Assembly (NCBI GenBank): GCA_037013495.1 | Contig: CM072806.1 | Coordinates: forward strand, 20,907,501-20,971,500 | DNA length: 64,000 bases | Origin: Hippophae tibetana | Taxonomy: Eukaryota > Streptophyta > Magnoliopsida > Rosales > Elaeagnaceae | Reading direction: 5' to 3' | Shown: positions 13,001-23,929 of the stretch, piece by piece | Numbering within the stretch: the stretch's first letter is position 1 | Layout of the letters: the number at the start of each line of letters is the position of its first letter | The notes under the pieces: generated by a model | What the model was told of the DNA's origin: nothing | The model's database searches: none | What the model saw: only the letters and a program-made list of their open reading frames with translations | Position numbers and translations under genes: made by a program

Positions 13001-14097
13001 AATTAAAACAATCCCCAAGAGCATGGTTTGACAAGTTCATAAAGTCAATGAAAGCATTTGGTTACAAGCAAAGCAATTAAGACCATACTTTATTTCTGAA
13101 AAAAAGGTATGGTAAGATCACTGCAATTATTGTATATGTTGATGATATATATGATAGTAACAGGAAATGATCTTGAAGAAAGGAAATCTCTACAAGTTAT
13201 TTGTCCAAAGAATTTGAAATGGAAGACCTTGGTTCCTTCAAATATTTTCTTGGGATTAAGGTTTCTCGATCGAAAGAAGGAATCTTCTTATCTAAAAAAA
13301 AGTATGCCTTAGATTTATTAAAAGAAATTGGTATGTCAGCATGTCAACCAGCTAATACACTAGTAGAGGAAGGATTAAAGTTATGTATCAAGGTTGATCA
13401 AGTTCTAACAAATAAAGAAATATACCAAAGGCTTGTTGGAAGGTTGATGTATTTGGCACACACAATACCAGATCTTGCCTATGCTTTAAGTATTGTCTTC
13501 CAATTTATGCATAATTTTGGAGAACAACATATGAATACAATTATTCATATTTTGAGGTATTTAAAGTCTGCTCCTAGAAAAGGAGTAGTGTTCACTAAAA
13601 ATTCAAAGTTCTAAAGAATAGAAGTATATATTGATGTTGATTGGGCTGGATCAATAAATAATAGACAATCTACATCAAGCTACTTCACTTTTATTGGCGG
13701 AAACCTTGTAACATGGAGAAGTAAGAAACAACATGTTGTTACCCGTTCAAGCGCAGAGGCGGAATACAGAGGCATGGCACTTGGGCTTTGTGAGGCCTTG
13801 TGGTTACTATCTCTCTTGAAAGATTTGAGATATCCTGCTAAAGAATTAATTAAGTTATTTTGTGACAATAAAACAACATGTGATATTGCTCATAATCCAA
13901 TTCAACACAATCGTATAAAACATGTTGAAGTTGACAGATTCTTTATTAAGAAAAAGTTAGAAGAAAATTCATTGGAATTGCCGAAAATTAAGTTAGAAGA
14001 TCAATTGGCCGACATTCTCACTAAAACAGTCTCATATCGAGTATTCATAGAAGTTTCAATCAAGTTGGACATGAAAGACATTTATGCACCAACTTGA
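10078..14097 (+). pseudogene. gag-pol remains of Copia B
   Basis: Gag-like text (YDVWSQIIEMYI, IWGALAKSFYDG) at 10078-10740, protease-like WIINSSATDHMT near 11075, pre-integrase HRRLGHASF near 11470, integrase with the HSDNRGEY box near 11828 and TPQQNGVVERKNR near 11920, reverse transcriptase at about 12780-13600 and RNase H to 14097. Ty1/Copia order. The coding region is broken at many points. Confidence 0.85.
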
Positions 14098-14104
14098 GGG
14101 GGAG

Positions 14105-14320
14105 TGTTGAATTCAATAAACAGTGCAACTCATTCAAAAAATACTGCACCGACACCTACGCCGAAGCCTACCAACATACACGGCGCCTACCAAGTAGTTG
14201 TAAACCATGTGATTCAATTATTGTGTTTGTTGAAATATTAATTAATATTTGTCTATATAAACAATATATATGCCCTATAAAAATTAAGAAAAAATATATC
14301 AGAGAAACCATTTATTTCTT
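14105..14320 (+). repeat. 3' LTR of Copia B (right end approximate)
   Basis: Begins TGTTGAATTCAATAAAC right after the purine tract. A TATA-like TCTATATAAAC near 14252 fits a promoter. The right edge cannot be fixed because the partner LTR matches over a short span only. Confidence 0.6.
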
Positions 14321-14770
14321 CTTCTGATTGTTTCTTTAAATATTTATTTCTTCATAATCTTTGTCTCCTTCATCTACTCAAGGTCTCTTTCATCTCTTCC
14401 ATCTGTTTTCTTTTCATTCTTTTAGCTTTATTTGCTGCGTCTCATTGTCTTTATGGTGCTTTAAAGCTCTTTGCTGCTCTAGTTAACAGAATGTTCAGAG
14501 ATTCTTAACAGCCTTTTTCAACTTCCCTTTATTAATCTGTTTTTCTAAGTTTATATGTGTCTGCAGTTTCATTTTCAAATAGCTTTTAGGTTTGTTCTTC
14601 ATGAATCTTCTTTTCATACATTTCTTTTCCAAGAACATGCATGCAATAAAAAACTCTTTTCTTCAAACATATAAATCTGCTATCAAACTCTCTTTTCTTT
14701 TTCTGAAAATTCCAAGTGAAACAAGTGTATATGATAAATATGTTTCTAACTGTTTTTATTTGTGGCTCGG

Positions 14771-15600
14771 CATGGATATAGGTACTAATATAAATGAAGG
14801 AAGCTCTGAAACTAACCTTGCTGTTGATAACAATTATTTGGCTCTTGTTTCACAAGCTCAAAGCCTATCTGGTAATCTAGCAGATTTTAACACTTCAAGC
14901 ACTTGGGAGGATGCTGTCCAAGCTACCTCCTTACACTTCTTGCCAAGGTCATAGGGAAATCAGTTGCTCCGCAATCATTTCTGCCTTTGATTTAGCAGCC
15001 AATCTGTCATTTGGAGTTAAAGTTCCATATATATGTGGATAAGACAAACAGCATCTTTAGACTCAAATTTGAGCATGAGGCTGATTGTAATAAAATATGG
15101 CATGTTAAGGGTCAACTAATGATTATAAAAATAAAAAAAACGGTTCCCTACTATCCCTTTATCAGAAATCGATTTCTCTTCCACTGATTTCTGGATGCAA
15201 GTACATGACCTTGCTCCAGTTTACGTGCTAAAAGAAAATGCATATACATTAGGGGGACTTTTGGGGTCTGTCTAAGAAGTAGATTTTTCTGGAAATGAAA
15301 ATTTTATTATTGAAAGGTATCTTCGGCTTAGAGTCCAGATAAATGTGAATTCTAATCTTAAACTTGAGTGCTTTCATTTAAAGGAAGATAACACCATTTT
15401 TTGGATACAATTTAAATTTGAAAGACTCCTTGATACTTGCTTCAAATCTGGTTCTTTTCTGCACAAAGACTCCACTTGCACTGAAAATGCTAAGCTGTTT
15501 ATTTTTTATGAAGATTTAAGAATTCCTGCGTTTGGAAAGTGTCTTAACTTTGTTGGAAATGCTGCGTTCTTTAACTTTGTTGTTCAATGCTGATAATGAC
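14771..15600 (+). pseudogene. LINE ORF1, N-terminal part
   Basis: The text follows the plant LINE ORF1 pattern: TWEDAVQATSLHFLPR, then LIGKSVAPQSF, FRLKFEHEADCNKIW and VKGQLMIIK-like text typical of DUF4283, then a CCHC-type knuckle at about 15425-15485 that reads LLDTCFKSGSFLHKDSTC. In family members this reads CFKCGRFGHKDSTC, so here the second Cys is Ser. Several in-frame stops lie between the pieces. It probably coated the LINE RNA when functional. Confidence 0.75.
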
Positions 15601-17035
15601 ATATAGATAGCTCATTCAACTTTACCATTAATATTATGTTCGAAATGAATTTAAATAAAAAAATTGATGAGAATAAGTGTTAAATTTAACTCTCTTAAAA
15701 TTTTGTCCCGTATTACTGTTATTTGTTTAGCCCAAAATTGAAATTAGTCAAAGCCCAAACCTAACTAATTAAACCATTTCCCTCTTATATATATATGCAT
15801 TTTGTTTCCCTGCGTGAGTTTTGCAGCAGCTGAAAAATAAACTAAACAGAGGGCATCAACCGCAAGAGCTGAAAAGAAAAAGAAAAGAAACATAGAGCAA
15901 TGCAGTAGAGTAGAGGGAATATATGTGCAGAGTAGAGGAAATATATTTGCTTCTTCACCAGCTTTTCTTCTTGACCGGCCATATCATTTTCTTCAACCCC
16001 TAAAAGACAAGCTATCCATTATTGTTTCCATTGGTGGAGTTTCTCCTATTTGTACGGTAATATTTGATTTAATAGAAAATTTGTTAATTTATCTTGCTAT
16101 ATATATTACTAGTAAATTAGAAGAGATATTTTGTGGGTTGATTTTAGATTTTGGTATAATTTGTGAAGCTCTGAAAATTGGTGTTTGTATCTCTATTTGA
16201 TTATTAGTGGATTTTCCTCGGTGTGCCGTCGTCAGTGGAGTAGACTTTTCACATTGAAAAGTTGAACCACTTAAATCATTGTGTGCCATTTATTTTCTTA
16301 CTGCTTATTATTTTGCTGTTACCCATTATTATTAATTTGTGCAACCAAAATTGGACCCGATCTTCGCTTCCGCAAGTGCTAATTTACAACAATTACTAAT
16401 TTATATCTCTTAAGAGATGTTTAAATAGAGAAAAATTTACAATTGGGATTGGGCCCTAAAGGATTCCCATTTTTATGAAAGGGGAGAGAACTTAGGCAAT
16501 TGTGATTCTACACGTGCTACCGTTCGATCGCACCGTGCCGAGCCGAGTTTGTGTGCTTGTGATGAAACTTTATTTTTTGAAATTTTTTCATTATTAAAAA
16601 TATTTATCCACCAGACATAACCGTTATTTTGTGAGTGTTATTTTCATAATTGTGTGAATATTATACATCTTTTTTTCAACTATAAATAGAGGGCAATAAC
16701 TCTCATTTTTTAGACACAACTCAAAAACTACTCTTCATAGCAAAACCAAAGAAAAGAAAATTTAAAATTATTTTTTCAATTTTTCGAACAACATAGATAT
16801 TTTAGAGGTATAGTATTTAGATCTTCATTAGTGGAGTGAAGCTCCGAGACACAAAAAAATATTCTGAACTATTTTATCCTAAGGACGATGAGACTGTGTT
16901 TCCTTGTACAAATTTAGACTGAGTCGTAAAACATCTTAAAAAAATGATTTAATCCGCGACTCAACTCAAACAATATATTTCAATACATCAATAATATTAT
17001 TCTTATCTAGTTATTACATACCTTATACAACATAC
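15601..17035 (+). other. Non-coding block splitting the LINE; LTR-like, unassigned
   Basis: LINE similarity stops near 15600 and resumes near 17040. The block has no coding frame but has a TATA box (CTATAAATAGAGGG, about 16680) followed by leader-like sequence, as in an LTR. I could not find clear termini or a target duplication, so a solo LTR is only a guess. Confidence 0.45.
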
Positions 17036-17039
17036 TCAT

Positions 17040-17857
17040 TTGGGTACTTCTGATTTCATGCATGGTTTTCTAAACTAATATAACCAAAATACCGAATCTT
17101 TCTCTCAACAAAGCTCTCCCAAATTTACCTCTCATTGAAATACCCAGCAAGGCCTCATTTACATCTAGTTCCGAGTCACCTGTCACAAGATAATCTGCCA
17201 TACCAAATCAAAACTCACTTATGTCATCTTTGCAAGCCACTGATAATTTATCTTGCCTGGTTGCTAGTGCTTTTTAGCATTTTCAACTTTCCACACTAAC
17301 TCACAATTTGAACTTGCCCATTTCCATCACTAGTTCTACATCCTCAGAAACTCCTACCCCCATTCCTTCTTTATTCCCTCCAACCTCCAACTTGTTCCAC
17401 AAAGTTCTCCTATTGCTCCTACTCAAAACTTGTCACTCTCTTCGAATGAAACTACTGTTGATATTTCTCTGAGTTCCTTTTAGGTTTCTCAACCTAAAAG
17501 AAAATATCAACGCAGGCAAGGCCCTAAGGACAAACAATCTGTGGGTACTGATTAGTTCAATGTGACACCAAGAAAAGAAAATCTCTAGCTGCTACAACAA
17601 AAGGAAACAAAAAATTACTGTCTGTTGGTTCCTCGGGTTGCTTCAAACCAGTCTTTACTAATCTGCAACATTTCAATACTACTTCTAATTCTATTAATTT
17701 GAGCAATACTTCCTCTGGTTTTATGTGCTATATTGATTGATGCAGTTTGTACTGTCATTGACAAAGATATGGTTTCTTCAGGTGTTATTGCAGTAGCTAC
17801 TACCTCTACAATCCAAATGTGCGAGGAAACGACGCTTATCAAGCTCCTAATTGAAAA
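17040..17857 (+). pseudogene. LINE ORF1 C-terminal tail
   Basis: Low-complexity Ser/Thr/Pro-rich text ending in a basic stretch (QPKRKYQRRQGPKDKQS, about 17490-17545), just upstream of the ORF2 start. This is the usual composition of a plant LINE ORF1 tail. Stops are present. Confidence 0.5.
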
Positions 17858-18188
17858 ATGAAGATACTATCTTTGAATTGTCATAGATTAGTTAAATATT
17901 CTACTATTAAGTAATTACTAATACTTATAATCCTAATTATATCTTTATTTAAAAGAGTAAAACTAATAATAATTATAGTGTTTCTATTCAACAAGTTATT
18001 TTGATTGTTTTTGTGTCAATACTTTGGATACTATCTTTAAAATGAATTCTTTTTTGCTATTATTCCACTATGGGGATCTTAAAGATGACTTTTGGATAAA
18101 TCTTATAGCTCTTATTAGTATTTATAATGGTAATCGGATGTGCAATGGTCACTTGAATGACGTCTCAAATCAAAGTGAAAAAGAGAAT

Positions 18189-18343
18189 TGAATATATTGA
18201 AAATGTATTTACAATCTCCTTATATAATGAATACTAATACATGTTTAAATACAGAAAATAAGAATCTGCTTTTTGGAAAAATGCTTTTTAGGAAAAGTAT
18301 ATTAGTTGCATACAACTAATATACCATTAATGATCTATTAACA
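18189..18343 (-). repeat. 3' LTR of Copia C
   Basis: About 155 bp, from TGAATATATTG to CTATTAACA on the + strand. It contains a hairpin: TATATTAGTTG, CATA, CAACTAATATA. Confidence 0.8.
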
Positions 18344-19844
18344 CTCCCCCTCAAGTTGGCACGTAGATATCGATCATGCCCAACTTGCTTAGTGAACCGT
18401 ATAATAACTTCTTGGAAACTCCCTTGGTAAGCATATCTACAAGCTGCTCTTCTGTGGGAACAAAAGGAAAACTAATAAGTTTGGCATCTAACTTCTCTTT
18501 TATAAAGTGACGATCAACCTCTACATGCTTAGTGCGATCATGTTGTACTGGATTTTGTGATATATCAATAGCTGCCCGATTGTCACAATACATCTGCATA
18601 GTATTTTTGAGTTCGAAACCCAAATCCAATAACAAAGTTCTTATCCACAGCAATTCACAAACCTCATGAGCCATACCTCTATACTCGACTTCAGCATTAG
18701 ATCGTGCCACCACTTTCTGCTTCTTACTTTTCCATGTAACCAAATTTCCTCCCACAAAGGTGAAATAACCCGATGTTGACTTTCTATCTGTAATACTTCC
18801 TGCCCAATCTGCATCTATGAATCCACAGACTTCAAGAGGATTGTTGTGTTTAGAGAACATTACTCCTCTTCCTGGAGCCGATTTCAAATACCTTAAAATT
18901 CTCAAAACAACATTCATATGGTTCTCACTTGGATTATGCATGAACTGACTCACCACACTTACTGCATATGCAACATCTGGTCTAGTATGAGTTAAGTAAA
19001 TCAAACGTCCAACCAATCTCTGATAGCGAGCTCGATCAGTTGGTATCTGATCTGGATACTCTGCTAAACAATGGTTTTGCTCAATAGGAGGGTCAATAGG
19101 TTTGCAATCCAACATACATGTCTCTGTTAGCAGATCAATAATGTACTTTCTCTGACATAGATATATTCCTTCTCTTCCCCTTGCTACCTCAATTCCTAAG
19201 AAGTACTTTAGTTCACCTAAGTCTTTCATCTCGAATTCAAAGGCTAGTTATCTTTGTAATTTATCCATCTCAATAGTATCATCACTAGTGATTACCATAT
19301 CATCAACATAAATGATTAGGGCTGTTACCTTCCCTCGTTGATGTTTAAGAAATAGAGTGTGGTATGAATTACTCTGTATGTAACCAACCTTTTGCATGAG
19401 TTGTGAAAACCTTCCAAACCAGGCTCGGGGGGATTGCTTGAGGCCATACAAAGACTTCCTCAATTTGCATACAAAATTACCAGGAGAATCAACTACATAC
19501 CCAGGTGGAAGACTCATGTATACCTCCTCAACTAATTCTACATGAAGAAACACATTCTTGACATCAAACTGTCGAAGTGGTCAGTTTAGGTTAGCAGCAA
19601 GTGAGAGCAAAACCCGAATCATGTTCATTTTGGCAATAGGAGCAAAAGTTTCATCGTAGTCTACACTATACATTTGAGTAAACCCTTTTGCTACAAGACG
19701 AGCTTTATGCCGATTTACATATCCATCACCATTATGTTTTACAGTAAACACCCATCGACAACCAACTGCCATTTTTCCTTGTGGTGGTGGCATAAGTTGC
19801 CAAGTATTGTTCTTCTTTAACGCATCCATCTCTTCAGCCATTGC

Positions 19845-21662
19845 TGATGAGTGCTCAAAAAGCACTAAAATAACCATGATTTTATGCACATTAATTGATT
19901 AAAAATATATATATTTATATGTTTTATCATATATTTATATAAATTTGTCTTTTTCGGAATCACGGGTATTTTTATTGTTTTTCAGGTATTTTGGCTTAAA
20001 AACGCAACTTAAAAACTCAAAGAGGAATACTGGAAGCAATACATCACAAATATATTAATAAATAAATGGGAAAAGGTCAACAAATATGGAAAAATTGGAC
20101 AAAATGGGTCAAAAAGGACAAAAATGTTAGAAAGGAGAAAATCGCGCCGCCGCGCCCCAGCGCCCAACTCCGCCCCAAGCTGCGCGCGGTACTGTTCATC
20201 CGTGGAACTGTTCACTAGCGGTACTATTCATCCGCGGCACTGTTCAGCCGCCCCGTCATGCTAACGTCATCAAATGACGTCAGCAATCACTAATCCGCGT
20301 TTTTACATTTTTTTAACATTTTTTTCTCTACTTTTTCTCTCCATCCTCACCTATAAATACCCCCCTTCCCTTCACTTCAAAACACACCTTCAAAACCTCC
20401 AAATACATTCTTTTCTCTCTTTCTTTCTCTCTTTTCTTAGATTTTTAGTTTTTCTTATGTTTTCTTAGTTTTTAGCTTTTCTTAGTTAATTTCTCTTAGA
20501 TTTAGAGTTCTTCCCTTTTTGGGAAGAACTAGTTATGTTTTTGTAATATTTTAGCTCTTTGATTCAATAAATGGGAGTGCAAATTCCGCTTGGAGTTTTT
20601 CCAGCAACGGGAATAGCGTCGAAGTTCTGTAAGGATTTTATTTTCTTTACAGTTATTTTTTATGCTTTATTCTTACATGTTATATTTAATTTGTCTGTGA
20701 TTAAATTTAACTGTGCTGGCTGTTTATAATCATGATGTAATAATAACGTTGTTATGCTTGCGAAATATTAAATAGGTAAAAATCTCTAAAATGAATTGAT
20801 TTTATTTTTATTCATGATTTTATATTAAGAATGTTAGAGAGAAATATATTATTTTTCATTACAAACTTAAACCTGAAAATTAGATTTTAAGGTTTAGTTA
20901 TCCGGTCTGATTTAGAGTAGTACTCTTTTATTTGATGGTACAATCGCCCGGTAGTTAGAGTGAAGCTCTATTTCAAAAGTTTTTATAAGAATTATTATCT
21001 GAAAATGTATTGACGACATGTTTTCGGTAGTGGTTTTAAAACTTGAAAGTTAGTACTCGGATAACTAAATTCTTAGGTTTAATTTGGACACCTTGAATAA
21101 AGTTTAAACTGTCTAACCCCACCAAAGGTGGTATTTAAATGGTTCATTTTCAATCTCTTAGAAAAAGGAATTAATTTAATTAGGCAAATTAGTTATCAAC
21201 CCCACCCATAGGTGTTAATTGATTTGTTTAGTTAACAAAGAATATCTAACCCCACCAAAGGTGGTATTCATACAAAAAAGGTAGAATCAATAAATATCAA
21301 TTCATATCTTTAATAACCTAGATAATATGAGCAAGCATAATTAACTTAGTTATTATATCCATAAATACTCCACCATTATAAATGATAAAATTTGCATGAA
21401 TGTTTATTGAATCTATGTTTATTTTTATGTAAGTATATTAAAAACACAAAAACTCCAAAATATCGTGACAGGATGTTTAGGATTTAATTTCGTTTTTAGA
21501 AGTTTGAATAATAAATTAAAAACCACATACATTCCTTCCTTAGATCGACCTTGGGAGTATACTTATCATTTTCTTCGAAATGATTCGTGAACTTGCGAGA
21601 GTTTTATAAATATTAAAACCAAAGTATTGGCAAGAATCGGCGATGCCGGTTTTCGCTCATCA
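19845..21662 (+). mobile_element. Solo LTR, 1.82 kb (family S, copy 2)
   Basis: Termini TGATGAG and CTCATCA, with perfect duplication ATTGC at 19840-19844 and 21663-21667. It sits within the pol region of Copia C. It is homologous to 5754-7414. TATA box at 20352-20359 and AATAAA at 20566-20571 give a + orientation. The stretch after the poly-A signal is over 1 kb, long for a U5. No coding frame. Confidence 0.87.
20160..20571 (+). promoter_or_regulatory. Promoter and poly-A region of the solo LTR
   Basis: A GC-rich patch (20140-20250) has four spaced copies of an ACTGTTCA-like motif. Next come palindromic TGACGTCA (20275-20282), a TATA box (20352-20359) and AATAAA (20566). TGACGTCA is a known bZIP-binding core; use here is inferred. 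Confidence 0.6.
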
Positions 21663-22317
21663 ATTGCCTTCCTCCATATTGGATCTCCTAACGCATCCTG
21701 CACTTTGTTAGGTACTAATACACCAGATATTTGATTCACAAATGATTTATATGACTTAGATAATCTTTTAGTGGACATGTAATTGGTTATTGGGTATTTT
21801 GATTTTGCATGAATATTTGGGTCATACCTTTTGGCTGGTTGACCTCGAGTAGACCTATTTGGTAACACATACTGTCCAACATTAGACTCGATGCTATTAG
21901 TATCAGTAGGTGTACATACCTCAGATGAGTGACCTTCAGTACTAGGGAGTTGTTGATCAAGGGTAGGAGTAATGCCTGAGGGTACAGTTGTGTCTTGAAT
22001 GTCATTTTCTATAAGTGAATTTGGTGTTTGAATACTTGGAGCATCTACTTCTGCAATGACTGGATTCAATGAATTAGAAGTCTCATCTGGTCTCATTGAA
22101 ACATCAGTTGGTGATTCTCTTAATGCCTCCCCATCACCATGATACAGTTCTTCAAAATATGTATTCTTCCTCTGACGAGCAGTATCAGGTGAGGAAAAAT
22201 AACTCATGTCCTCAAAGAAGGTAACATCCATAGTAACATAATACTTTCTGGTTGGTGGATGGAAGCACTTGTACCCTTTCTGATAACTTCCATAACCAAC
22301 AAACACACATTTAATTG

Positions 22318-22497
22318 TAATAAGAGTAGGGAGAACGAAGGCGATTGGTAAAACCTGGTGAAGGTCCCTACTGATGAAGTGGAATTGAATTTTGCTGCTG
22401 GAGGAAAGGTGCCTTTGATTTGGCTTGAATGGCTAGGCTTGATACCTCAACATGTGCCTGATGAAGACTCTCTTGCTGAGATTCGTCTTTACGGATG
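22318..22497 (+). other. Foreign coding-like segment inside Copia C
   Basis: Unlike its surroundings this stretch reads on the + strand as an open frame with ordinary protein composition: VPTDEVEFNFAAGG, then KVPLIWLEWLGLIPQHVPDE, then DSLAEIRLYG. It has no Copia motif and lies between the gag-like and pol-like parts of Copia C, which read on the - strand. It looks like a captured exon. The pattern loosely recalls NDUFA12/NDUFAF2-type proteins, but I do not recognise it with confidence. Confidence 0.5.
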
Positions 22498-23149
22498 TAT
22501 GTAAAGGCAGTAGTCAAGCTCAGAGGGTTTGACATTCGAAGCAATTTGTCTTTAGCACTATTATGTTTTGTATCAAGGCCTCTTAAAAAGGCATGTACTC
22601 ATTTAAGATCCTTCTCCTTATGGTACCATAGAAGGTCTTCTGGATTTTTAATTTTACATAGGCATTTTTGGTCAATTTCAGCCCATACATTTTTCAGCTT
22701 GGTAGCCAGCAGCTTTGCACATGAGTTCATGAACTTGAATAAAGTCAGACTCATTTGTATAAAGATCACTTAAGGTATTCCATATGGCCTCAACAGTTTA
22801 ACATTCCTCCACCATTTGTAATATATCATCAGTGATGACTCTAAATAGAATTGACATGACAAAACCATCATCATCTTCCCACCTAGTATAGGCTTCTATA
22901 TCATCTTGACTAGGAGCCCTAATTGATCCAGATACATGTCCCATCTTATGCATCCCACGAAGATTTGTACCATTAAGTTTAGTACCTCCGAAAGAACCAA
23001 TTTCTGAACTCTTAACAGAAACTTCAAAATTTGAAACTTCATGAATTCTGGAAACTTCATGTTATCTTGAATCTTCCATTGAAATAATAATTAAAAATAT
23101 ATTGTGTAGTGGAATAAAAATTTTGGATGTTTTTTTTTGGGCCGGGGTG

Positions 23150-23285
23150 GGCTGATAAGTGGGTTGATAAGTGTTTGGGTTGATGGACTTGGGCTTGGGC
23201 TTAGGCTTGAGCTTGAGCTGATGGGTTATTGGGCTTGGGATGATGGGTTGTTGGGCTTAGGTTGATGGGCTTAGGCTGTTTAGGG
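23150..23285. repeat. Simple GGGCTTGGG/GATGGGCT repeats
   Basis: Degenerate repeats of GATGGGCTTGGGCT-like units in the leader of Copia C. Confidence 0.7.
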
Positions 23286-23386
23286 CTGATTAGGGCAGAA
23301 CTTAAAACTGAAAAAGGAAAACAAAATTTCTAAACTGAACAGCGTAGTGCAGTAGATATGCGAACTCATAGAAAATGCAAGGGTGA

Positions 23387-23640
23387 AGCTGGACAACGCG
23401 TAGGGGTGCACGAGCTAGATGGCACGTTGGGGTGCGCGAGCTGGACGGCGCGTAGGGGTGCGCGAGCTAGACGGCACGCAGGGGTGTGCGAGCTGAACGG
23501 CGCAGGGTGGGCGAGCTGGACGGTGCATAGGGTTGGACGGCGCAAGGTAGGACGACACAGGGTTGGTCGACACGGGCTGAATGGCATGAGCTAGACGTCG
23601 CGAACTGGACAGCGCGGACTGGACGATGGATCTACAACTG
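23387..23640. repeat. GC-rich minisatellite in Copia C leader
   Basis: About 6-9 degenerate units with the theme GCGCGAGCTGGACGGCGC, the first ones 25-28 bp apart. Strikingly GC-rich in an AT-rich region. It lies between the 5' LTR/primer site and gag on the - strand. Confidence 0.8.
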
Positions 23641-23737
23641 CGACACGAATTGAACAGTGCGAGAAGGTTAACGGCACTGCATAAAAAACTGGTGGCGTTG
23701 CTTGCTCAGAAACCGGTAAATTTTTTCTTTCTTTCCT

Positions 23738-23752
23738 CCTTTGATACCAAAT
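23738..23752 (-). other. Primer-binding site of Copia C
   Basis: The - strand reads TGGTATCAAAGG next to the 5' LTR, close to the initiator-Met tRNA site. Confidence 0.7.
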
Positions 23753-23929
23753 TGAATATATTGGAAATGTATTTACAATCTCATTATACAATGAATACTA
23801 ATACATGTTTAAATACAAGAAATAAGATCTGTTTTTTAGGAAAAGTATATTAGTTGCATACAACTAATATACAACTGATAAAGTATATTAGTTGCATACA
23901 ACTAATATACCATTAATGATTTATTAACA
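23753..23929 (-). repeat. 5' LTR of Copia C
   Basis: Matches 18189-18343. The hairpin segment (AGTATATTAGTTGCATAC) is duplicated here, which accounts for the extra length of about 22 bp. Confidence 0.8.

Larger units (their letters stand above)
9408..14320 (+). mobile_element. Copia LTR retrotransposon B, fossil
   Basis: TGTTGAATTC starts recognisable LTR sequence at 9408 and again at 14105, the second directly after a purine tract GAGGGGGAG. Between them lies a + strand Copia gag-pol region. The right boundary is uncertain because the two LTRs match over only about 110 bp. The element is broken, with many breaks. Confidence 0.8.
18351..23100 (-). pseudogene. gag-pol remains of Copia C
   Basis: On the - strand: gag-like text (about 22500-23080; LNGTNLRGMHKMGHVSGS), the region preceding reverse transcriptase (21670-22306; MFVGYGSYQKGYKCFHPPTR), reverse transcriptase (19250-19839; CRWVFTVKHNGDG, YVDDMVITSDD) and its tail with RNase H (18351-19229; ADWAGSITDRKSTSGYF, ending in IDIYVPT). 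The reverse transcriptase/RNase H part is one of the better preserved stretches here, but the element is broken overall. Confidence 0.85.
18189..23929 (-). mobile_element. Copia LTR retrotransposon C, fossil, inserted in the LINE
   Basis: Short LTRs (18189-18343 and 23753-23929) flank a - strand Copia. A purine tract GAGGGGGAG adjoins the left LTR and a TGGTATCAAAG primer site adjoins the right one. LINE endonuclease sequence continues on both sides. I could not see a clean 5-bp target duplication. The LTRs are alike apart from a short local duplication, so it is younger than the LINE. It is broken and carries a solo LTR (19845-21662) and a foreign coding-like segment. Confidence 0.85.

Noticed and set aside
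20274-20468. Short + strand frame in the solo LTR
   Set aside because: Spans the TATA box and CT-rich leader; hydrophobic composition follows from T-rich DNA.
23358-23594. Arg/Gly-rich frame in Copia C
   Set aside because: Produced by the GC-rich minisatellite; the opposite strand is equally open, as expected of a repeat.
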